From Arion vulgaris (Eukaryota; Mollusca; Gastropoda; Stylommatophora; Arionidae), in the NCBI GenBank assembly GCA_020796225.1, contig CM036754.1:68316000-68379999 (forward strand): 64,000 nucleotides of DNA. Reading direction: 5' to 3'. The notes under the pieces are model-generated. The model saw only the letters and a program-made list of their open reading frames with translations. It searched no databases and was not told the DNA's origin. Below are positions 1 through 10,500 of this stretch, piece by piece (position 1 is the stretch's first letter; each line of letters starts with the position of its first letter). A program made the position numbers and the translations under genes.

Positions 1-774
1 GAGGACGATGATTTTCTTGAAAGAGCTCGCGAGATGCTTGATTTCTTTCGTAGGCGCCTATACCCAGAGAGGGTGCTTGTCTCGGCTATGCATCGAGTTC
101 AGAAAATCACTCGCCAGCAGGCCCTTACCAGTCAGCATAGGACTACTAACTCTGACAGAGTAAAACTTATCTTAACTTACCACCCCATAGTTCCCTGGTG
201 AAAAATGTTTTATTCCGTCATCTGTCTCTCCTTAGATCAGATCCTGAGACCCGTTCTGTCTTCCCCAACTATCCTTTGGTGTCTTACAGACGGGACAGAA
301 GTCTTAAGGATATGTTGGTACACAGTCGCCTTAAGTCCAATATCCATACTCATTTTGGCACTGTCCAGTGTGATCGTCGGCGTTGCAACACGTGTGCTTA
401 TGTGATACAGACGCGTACTGTATCTTTCCTTTAGGCACGTTTCTTATTGATGATGGGTTCACATGCGAGTCCCGTAATCTTATCTATGCTATTATCTGTA
501 AGCGGTGTAACAAGGCTTATATCGGCGAGACAGGCAAGAGGCTCAGTGACCGATTCGCCCAACACTTACGCGACATACGCCAATGCTCTGTGACCCTGTA
601 GCCACCCATTTCAATGACACTGGCCATTTAGGTGCTCACGATGTCCAGGTCACAGCCATCCGATCATGTTCCTCGGATGATCGCAGTCGATTTGCTCTGG
701 AGAATCGGTTGATTTCTTTGTATGGTACCTTGCGACCACGCGGGCTCAACGTATTACATTCTTATGCTTCTTAG
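1..774 (+). pseudogene. Broken PLE reverse transcriptase/GIY-YIG endonuclease ORF
   Basis: The coding part of the leftmost PLE. It is read in three frames: 1-201 ends in a stop after a VPW motif, 198-434 carries the linker and cysteine cluster, and 440-774 carries the endonuclease. The last segment itself has a one-base loss near 598; the copy at 63297-63608 reads through that point in one frame. The upstream RT palm lies outside the window. Single-base indels of this kind fit either old decay or assembly error. Confidence 0.8.
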
Positions 775-1091
775 TACTTTCTCTTCCCATGCTTTGTAAT
801 CTATATGGGTATATGTTGCATGTATTCATGTTATATTCCATTCTTATGCTTCTTAGTACTTTCTCTTCCCCTGCTTTGTAATCTATATGGGTATATGTTG
901 CATGTATTCAAGTTATATATTTACTAGATGTTTCATTGTTTCTTTTCCTTTCTATTTCTAGTTTTTATGTGTGTTTTTGTGTTACATTTATTTCGTTATT
1001 CGTTTTTATTCCAGATTTTCCTTAGATACGGTTGTATTTGGTCGTCCATTTGTGTTTCATTTTAATTTGTCACTCCTGTTTGTTCGTTTGC

Positions 1092-1118
1092 TTGATAAAG
1101 GCCTTGTTGGTCGAAACG
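1092..1118 (+). ncRNA. Degenerate hammerhead-like motif in PLE tail
   Basis: The tail reads TTGATAAAGGCC, a short loop, then GGTCGAAACG. A GGCC/GGTC stem sits between a TTGATAA segment and a GAAAC segment, matching the layout of the minimal hammerhead ribozymes known in PLEs (core CTGATGA ... GAAA). Two core bases differ from consensus: C3 to T, and the catalytic G8 to A. The same variant recurs in the copies at 22567-22590, 40575-40600, 40745-40767 and 63910-63935, so it is typical of this family. Cleavage activity is doubtful. Confidence 0.5.
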
Positions 1119-1182
1119 TTGCTGTATTTTGTCATTGTTTTTGTAATTTGTAAAACTACAGTACTTTGTAATTACGTGTTTT

Positions 1183-1345
1183 AGCAATAGACAACAATAT
1201 TGTATCACAACTTAAGCGATTTTGTTGCTGAATCAATAGACAACAATATTGTATTACAACTTAAGTGATCTTATAGCTGTAGCAATAGACAACAATATTG
1301 TATTACAACTTAAGTGATCTTACAGCTGTAGCAATTAACAACAAT
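1183..1345. repeat. About 50-bp tandem repeat at the PLE right flank
   Basis: Roughly three and a half copies of a unit containing AGCAATAGACAACAATATTG and ACTTAAGTGATC, directly after the PLE tail. The remainder to 1745 holds short duplications (for example a CTTCCTTTATAGAATTTAG unit near 1420-1490 and a 55-bp duplication at about 1640-1735). I see no gene in 1200-1745. Confidence 0.75.
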
Positions 1346-1745
1346 AGTGGCAAGACTTGTTACATTAATATAAGCAAGTTTCCTAGGAACGTTTGTATAA
1401 AGTTTTCATCGTCTAGTGGTGTCTTCCTTCCTTTATAAAACTTAGTGATGTGTTCCTTCCTTTATAGAATTTAGTGATGTGTTCCTTCCTTTTACAATAT
1501 TCAAGACTTTTACTCCAGTTTTCTCTGGTCCACATATATTTGATAATTTTGTAACTGATTTTCAAATGTACCTTGATCAAGATTCACAACTGTACACACC
1601 AGAAGCTGTCATCTTGACCTGGCATATAACATACATGTCCAACATACAATATGTATATATAAACTGAGATTTAGTTGTTCCAAGTAAAACATACAATATG
1701 TATATATAAACTAAGATTTAGCTATTCCAAGTAAAACAAAATCAC

Positions 1746-4551
1746 CTCTCGAATGTTTTGTAGTTCCTGCATCGTACGTTTGTGCTGTTTACGAAGTGAG
1801 TACATCACTTCCTCTTTGCACTTTTCTCGTTCACCTGAAGACATATTATGTTAGGCTATAGTTACACATCACATTTCTATAACAGTTCACATTCAATTCT
1901 AGAGTTTCATACCACACACATATATATATTTCCCACATATACATTTCCAACCAACATATAATTTCACACATATAAATTTCATACATATATATAAATATTT
2001 CACACATATACATTTCACACATACATATATTTCACACATATATATTTCACACACATATATAAATATTTCACACATATACATTTCACATATATACATTTCA
2101 CACATATACATTTCACACATACATATATTTCACACATACATATATTTCACACACACACATATATATTTTACACATATATATTTCACACATACATATATTT
2201 CCCACATATTAATTGAGAATAGAAAATACTACAATAAAACTATATAACAAAGATGAAAACACAAAACTCAAAGTAAGAAAACTTTACCAAGTACAAAAGC
2301 ATGCTAAATTAACACTTGGATCATATCATAACCAAAGAATATTTGATATCAATTTCTGACTAAAGTCTCATTCTGTACATGCACGTAAGAATTTTTGTAC
2401 CAAAAATATTGTAGTTTTTAAAAACAAAGGTTTAATAAATGTAAAGTATCTAGAGGAGAGCAGAACATATTTGTGAAACCATTTTGTCTTTTTCTTGTCT
2501 TCAACCAAAACCAGAAACATGAATAGACACAAGAAGATAGGGAAAACATAGATTCACAGATCAAAGTAGGATAACAAGGGTTCATAGAAGAGAACAGCAT
2601 TTGTCAACTTACAGCTGGTAAACAAAGCCTTCTGTAGAGCTATGGCCTGCTGTAGGGACTCATGCAACTGCTGGGTCAACTTTTGAACATTCTCTTCTTT
2701 ACTTTTACAATCAGCTGAAGATGAAATGTAAGATTTGACAATTTCTAATTACGTTACAATTAGCTGAAGATGAAATGTAAGATTTGACAATTTCTAATTA
2801 CGTTACAATTAGCTGAAGATGAAATGTAAGATTTGACAATTTCTAATTACGTTACAATTAGCTGATGATATAATGTAAGATTTGACAAGTTAGAATTATG
2901 TTACAATTAGCTCAAGATGAAATGTAAGATTTGACAAGTTAGAATTATGTTACAATTAGCTGACAACATAATGTAAGATTTGACAAGTTAGAATTATGAT
3001 ACAATCAACTGAATATGAAACGTAACATTAGAGCACATATAGGTAGGTTTATGTAATAGAAGAAAAGTTCATAATCTTTATATATATAAGAAACATATGT
3101 TAGATATATATGTACAGCTATCTATTATTACATAAGAAAGAGATAATGTATATAATCTATCTATTATTATATAAGCAAGAGATACATGTGTATAAATCTA
3201 CTATCTATTATTACAAGAAATACATGTGTATAAATCTATCTATTATTATATAAGCAAGAAATACATGTGTATAAATCTATCTATTATTATATAAGCAAGA
3301 GATACATGTGTATAAATCTATCTATTATTATATAAGAAAGAAATACATGTGTATAAATCTACATATTATTATATAAGCAAGAGATACATGTGTACAAATC
3401 TATCTATTATTATATAAGAAAGAGATACATGTGTATAAATCTATCTATTATTATATAAGCAAGAGATACATGTGTATAAATCTATCTATTATTATATAAG
3501 AAAGAAATACATGTGTATAAATCTATATATTATTATATAAGCAAGAGATACATGTGTATAAATCTATCTATTATTATATAAGAAAGAAATACATGTGTAT
3601 AAATCTATCTATTATTATATAAGCAAGAGATACATGTGTATAAATCTATCTATTATTATATAAGAAAGAAATACATGTGTATAAATCTATCTATTATTAT
3701 ATAAGCAAGAGATACATGTGTATAAATCTATCTATTATTATATAAGAAAGAGATCTTCTTCTTTCTTCTTTTGTCGTCACACTGCTACCGGGTTGTTGCC
3801 CAGTGTCGTGGTTTTCTGTTTTTGTCTTACGCTGTTCTGGTGGCTTGTGTGATTGTTATCTTTGCTCTTTCACAGGATTCTGCTACGCCATCTAACCATC
3901 TTTTCCGTGGTCTTCCTCTTGCCTTCTTTCCGATGTTCTGTTGTAGAAGACTCTGTATACTGTGGAGTTTGGATGCATTCTTATTAAGTGGCCAAACCAC
4001 TTCATTCTTTGTTTATCTATGTAATTCAAGCACGGTTTTGTGCCAACTTTCTTTCTTATGCTGATGTTGGTGATTCTGTCTTTTCTTGTGCTGTTGGTAA
4101 CTTTTCGCAGGCAACACATTTCACATGTAGTTATTTTTGTGACTGCGCTTTGCTCAATGTCCATGTTTGGCTCTGGTAACACAAAGTAGGTATAAAAATG
4201 CTGTTGATCATCTGTTGCTTAGCTGCCTGTGAAATTTTTGGGTGCCTTAACAATGGGGCTAGCTGGTAGGTTACAGCATTTGCTTTTGTACTCTAGCCTC
4301 TATCTCTCTATCCAGTTTTCCGTCTTCTGTGAATATGCTTCCTAAGTATTTGAATTTTTCACTTGGTTTATTTTAGTGCCATTGAATGGATGTCTAGATT
4401 ATGATGTTTTCTTCCCATAATAAGAGATACATGTGTATAAATCTATCTATTATTATATAAGAAAGAAATACATATGTATAAATCTATCTATTATTATATA
4501 AGAAAGAAATACATGTATATAAATCTATCTTTTATTCTATAAGAAAGATAC

Positions 4552-4591
<40 letters not shown>

Positions 4592-7500
4592 GTGTACATG
4601 AAATATATATCTAACAGATAGATGAATTATACTTCAACACAGGAATTAGATGAGTCAATGGACTGGTCCTAAAAGTGTTGGTTGCCAGGAGACCAAAAGT
4701 GGAGGTAGTGAGAGAAGGGGGGAGGAACACACATAAATTTTAAAATACCATTTTAAGTGGCATAACTCTAACTAATTTTGTTTTCCTTCAACTTGATCAG
4801 ATTTCTCACATTGTTAATACCCCTGAAGAATGATTTATTAAATATTTATTCAAATAGTAATCAAATGTAAATGTTAGTTGTAGATTTTGAAGTAAAAACT
4901 AAAGTAGCCCTTTTTTATACCATGTGCTGGGGATCGAGAGAGAGAGAGAGAGATCCCATGTGCTATATAGGGTAATACTGTGTTAGGTCCATATTTTTAA
5001 TTGACCGTCAGCACATGATGAGTTTAGTTTAGTTTAGTCGTCGGATCACCATCACTGCACGTCGAACAAATTAGTCCATAAGTGCTCCGATCTCTCCCTT
5101 AGTATGTCCATCAGCATGTGGCGACTAACGACACCGGTTCTTTGTTGGTTTACAATTCTTCTTTGTCTGCCAGCATAGCGTTCTTGTCGAGCTACACCAC
5201 ACTTAACTTTGAGTTCTTGCAGTCTGGTTAGTGTTGTGGATTCACCGCTATTACGTGAATCATGTACACGCCCTCTCTCCTTAAGGAATTTATGCACATG
5301 ATGAGTGCTGTGATCAACATTACATCTGCCGCCTTTACTTCCCAGTGCTTTCCTGGTATCCAATTGAAGCTGGGTCGACCTGAGAGCCGTTATGGGCTGA
5401 AAAAATTCCATGCCCACTGTGGAATTGAACCCGGACCACTAGTCTAGAAACAAGTTCACTAACAACTACACTACTGCAGCTCTCAATAATATTGGAACTT
5501 CTATTATATTTTCATTTTAAACATTTTTAAATGGTGTATAAGGTCAAGGGAGCCCACTTCATCAGGGGTCCACTTCATTAGGGGCCCACTTCATCAGGGG
5601 TTCACTTTATCAGAGACCCACTACATCAGAGACCCACTACATCAGGGGCCCACTTCATCAATGCCCCACATGCCATTGTGCAAGCTGACAAACTAGCTGA
5701 GATGAGTTATACTACCAGCACATAAATAAATATCTAGATTATACACAATACTGTAATATTCTTTCATACCATTCAGTCTATCAATTTCTTCCTTCACTTG
5801 AAAATACTTCTTTCTCCAGTTAATAGATTCCACTGCTGTGTTGTTATTTCTCTCACCAAGTTCCTCACAATGGCACTCAAGGTATTTAATATGTTCTGAC
5901 ATTTTGTCCAACTCTTTTTTCTTATCAGCCAGACATCCATTCTGAGAAATTAAAAAAACAAAATTAAGTCATTGTTATCTGTAGAAATGTACATTTCAAT
6001 GGTGGTCAAAGATCAATCTACACTTTCATTTGCAAGATAGCAAGAGATCAAGCTAGACCTGTAAGGCTTTGGTTAAATATAACAAAAAAGCTGGTAAACT
6101 ATATATGTTTAAATAACGGTAAAGATGCAGAACAACAGATTAAATGGTTTGGACACCTGACCAGAATGCCCTGGTATCGCCTACCACAGAGAACCACACA
6201 GAAAAAGTATAATGAGTACAAGGCAAGAGGAAGACCACGCAAAGATGGAGCGACGGCATCAAGAACAGCCTTACGAACATGAATATGAGCTTACAAAGTG
6301 CCTTAAAAAAGCACACACAAGATCACTACATTTCACCCCCAACACTTCCATAAAGAAGTAAATGGTGGAAGAGAAGAAGAAAGATGCAGAAATCCATTAC
6401 TCAAGACATCCAAGAAAAGCGAGACAAATACAGAAGACAACAGTACTGGTTTACATCCTGGTAGCCCTGTGATGTAAAAAGAAGAAATAATGGTCATTGT
6501 GTCCTCTTCTTCTTATGCTCATCATCGACCCCTTGTTAACCACTCTTTGTGATTTGTATGTGATTGAGCCTAAGAGCGATTGTACATTGTGCCAGTTATG
6601 CACCTACAAGTAGGCCAGCACATCAAATTTCTGTGATGCTTTTTATTTACTAGGGTAGCTTCCTAGGCCCCTACCTCAGTCGCATCTTACAACCTGCTTT
6701 GTAGGTCAAAGTGTTACTATTCTTTGCTCACCTAGTGAGCCCCGGCAACACACTAGTGGGTCATTGTATGACATGAAGGGTAAAACAAGACGGCTAAACA
6801 TTATTTAATGATTGTTTCACGGTTTTGTGATTTAGCAGTCAGATGACATGGACATTTACAGCTTGAACTAAAGGAAAATGTAATAAGAGGCTAGTGGCAC
6901 ATATGCGACAACTACCAGCAGCATGTCTATGGAGGTCATGACGGTGACAAAATCCCTGGAGTGGCTAAAGACGCAAACATTCTCTAATGCATGCATGCTC
7001 AGCGACTCTATGAGAGATCAAGACCGGTTATGTATGAAGGCAGTGGATGTAACTAATACTGGTCATAGATTATGATATGTGAAAGAGAGTGAACGCAAGA
7101 GAGAGAGAGTGAGAGAGAGAGAGTGAATGAAGATCATAAACAATATTAATTCTTGGAAACTGAAATATTTTGATCACATTAAATGTCATAGTATTTTAGA
7201 AAGATTAATAATAGTTTATGAAAGACAAGGAAGTAAATTACCATGATGATGATGGTAACAGAGCAACATTTAGCGAATTACATGTGACAAGAAATGAGTA
7301 TTTATTAAGTGACGATAACATTCCAAAATATAATATTTCAATTTTACCTTCTCTTCTATAACAGATAAAATCTCCTGTTCTCTGGCTGTGAATGCTTTCC
7401 GAGCACTGACAAATTCTCTCAGTGAGAAATTCAACTTTTGATTTTGCGCCTGGTTTGAACAATGTTCAAGAGTTTTAGTCAGTTATATAATATCAGAGAT

Positions 7501-10500
7501 ACAAATTTATCAGATAGAACACAGGAAAGACAAGGTCTAGTTAGATAAATGACATGTGATGAATTAAGGACAAAAATATAGTAACTGGCACTTGATACTA
7601 TGTCACTCAGTAGCATGTGATAACACAGTGGTAAGGTAAATTTGGTAAAATGACAATAGTTTGATAAATGAAAATGTTTGACATCATAAGATAAATGGCA
7701 AGTGAGATGACATTACCACTGACCTCAATATCCTTAATGTATAGCGAGTTCTCCATTATTCTTTCTGCCAATTTTACCATTTCATTCTGCGTCTGCTTCA
7801 GCTCAAGAGCATCTACTTCCCGCTGCTCGTTGACCCGATTCATCTCAGACAATGTTTCCTTCAATTGTTGTTCTCTACTTTTCAGTTCATCTAGTCAAAC
7901 AAACAAACAAATAGACAAACACATGGACAACAATAGTTTATATCCATAATATGGTAGACAACAAACTCACATAGAACAAATAGTACCACATAAATACACA
8001 ACACATATAACAACACATATAACAACACACAACACATATGACAACACACAACAACATATATAACAAAACATATAACAAAACAGAAAACATAACAACACAC
8101 AACACAAATAAGACCACACATATAACAACACACAATAACACACATCACAAATAACACAACACATAATACAGGTAACACAGATAAGACCACACATATAACA
8201 ACACACAACACATAAGACAACACATAACACAGGTAACACATATAAGAGAATATATATATAACAACATACAAAGCTGTGACTGACCTTCATACTTGCTTAA
8301 CCTTGACTGAAGATTGAGAAATTTCTCATTATCACTTTCCCACGCCTTGATCTGTTTCTGATGTGACATAACTAGGTCGTTCAGTTCCTGGTCTCTGTTG
8401 CCCAGCTCATCCATCAACAGTTGTATCTCCTTTCTCTGTTTATTGATAATATCCTGTTCTATATACAGAGCAGGAGCCTGAAACAGTCAACCACACAAGT
8501 GACCACAATATTCTGTATTCAGACTGTCTAACATGAAGGAGTAGAATTTAGCAAGTTGCTGTGACAAGAAGTGATAACTTTAATACAAGTCTTCAGACTG
8601 TCTAACATGAAGGAGTAGAAGGCTGCAAGTTGCTGTAAGAAGAAGTGATAACTTTAACACAAGTCTTCAGACTGTCTAACATGAAGGAGTAGAAGGCTGC
8701 AAGTTGCTGTAACAAGAAGTGATAACTTTAACACAAGTCTTCAGACTGTCTAACATGAAGGAGTAGAATTTAGCAAGTTGCTGTAACAAGAAGTGATAAC
8801 TTTAACACAAGTCTTCAGACTGTCTAACATGAAGGAGTAGAAGGCTGCAAGTTGCTGTAACAAAAAGTGATAACTTTAACACAAGTCTTCAGACTGTCTA
8901 ACATGAACGAGTAGAAAGATGTATATAATAGACTCCGCATCACACTCTTTCCTCCGTTTCTTTTTATGGTTTTGTTTCTTGATCTTTTCCAGTGATTATG
9001 TGACTTCTATTTCCTCATTTCCAGTCCAGATTTTAAATGTCTAACTATTTCTCTTATATTAGTACATGCATGACTCTCAAGGTAAGACTAGTTAAGTTTA
9101 GTTGGAAGATCATCATTACCGCACATCAAACTAATTAGTCCATAAGTGCTCTGATCTCTTTCTCATATCTTTCAGCGTGTAGTGACTGATGGCACCAGTT
9201 ATTTGTTGGTTTACTATTCTTTTTTGGTTTCCAGCATAGACTACTTGTTTGGCTACACCACATTTGATTTGATATTCTTGTTGTCTGGCTAGGATTGTAG
9301 ATTCATTATGCTTCATTAAATAATATACATGTTTTATCTCCCGTAGGGCAGTGAGATTATCGTCTTGACCATTGTTCCTCCACTTTCTACAGTAGCCGTA
9401 TCAGAAAACCTATCAACCCTTTCATTCAACTTTATGTCTGCATGCCCTGGCACAAAATTAAAAATGATTTGGTCAGCCTAGGCCTTCTCAGAGACTCCAA
9501 GCATTGTCTTAGAGTCCAGTTCATCTCCATTTTCTTGCAGAATACTCATTAAACTGCTACTTAACTATATGAAACTATAAGCATTAAACTATAGCAGAAA
9601 CTATAATGAATAAGAAAAAAAGCAATTTACATTAAAAGTCAGAACAAGTTAATGATTAAAAGAAATAACTAATACTAGATGATGCATAAGATCAAAGTTA
9701 TAGAAGTGAACCGGATGTAATATTTGAATAATGGTTAATGCTAAGATTAATGCTGCATCACATTCATATTATTTAAGAGGGGATTCTGGTCTGGAAACTT
9801 TTTTCGTTGCTTTCATATTAATGTAAAGTTTGTATTAAAATTTTGAAATATTATGACTTAAAAGAGTAGAAAAAAATTAGTTTCAAAAAAATGTCAACGC
9901 GTTGCCATGGAAACAATAAAAATGGCCACCAAACACAAAATTTTAAATCCCTAAGGCTCTGAAAGTAATGAATATAAATGAATTCTGTTTTCACTTTAAG
10001 GTGAGCAATTGTAATATCTAAAAAATTACACATGATTTTAGGATATATTAAATATTAAATTTTTATTAATTTTTGAGTAAACACAACCCCCAAACAGCTT
10101 TTTGACCGAATTTTGAGGAATTTTACCAAAAATTTATAAAAATTAAATATTTAATATATCCTAAAAATCATATGTAATATTTTAGATATTACAATTGCAT
10201 ACTAAGTGAAAACATAATTCATTTACATTCATTAGATTCAGAGCCTTAGGTATTTGAAATTTTGTTTTTGGCTGCCATTTTGTATTGTTTCCATGGCAAC
10301 ACTTTGACATTTTTTTGTTACTAATTTTTAAATACTATTCTAAGTTATAATCTTTCAAAATAGTTATACAAATTTTACATTAATGTGAAAACAACGAAAA
10401 TAGCTTCATGATCATACTACCGAATCCCCTTAATCATTAACAAATATTGAATTATACAACCATATGTAACAGACTATTTGGGTGGCAAATTTCTGCTCAG

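Larger units (their letters stand above)
1..1180 (+). mobile_element. Penelope-like element (PLE), 3' part with GIY-YIG endonuclease
   Basis: The RT C-terminal region, endonuclease and 3' tail of a PLE, cut by the window edge. Frame 1 from base 1 encodes a basic helical segment (FFRRRLYPERV) typical of the region after the PLE reverse transcriptase. After frameshifts near 198, 434 and 600 the reading continues through a CDRRRCNTC cysteine cluster, the GIY-YIG core ([21 protein letters not shown]), the HFNDTGH segment and the ENRLISLYGTL end, stopping at 774. A non-coding tail follows with an internal tandem duplication (about 770-915) and a hammerhead-like motif. A near-identical copy lies at 63037-64000 in the same orientation. 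Family knowledge: PLEs use the GIY-YIG nuclease for target-primed integration. The frameshifts make this copy non-functional. Confidence 0.88.

Noticed and set aside
5262..5490. A functional tRNA gene
   Set aside because: The A and B boxes fit, but no complete cloverleaf with a sensible anticodon arm and acceptor stem can be drawn by eye, and a SINE body follows.
7891..8290. Cysteine/valine-rich minus-strand ORFs resembling a membrane protein
   Set aside because: They translate the ACAACACATA array in an intron whose flanking exons are in phase.
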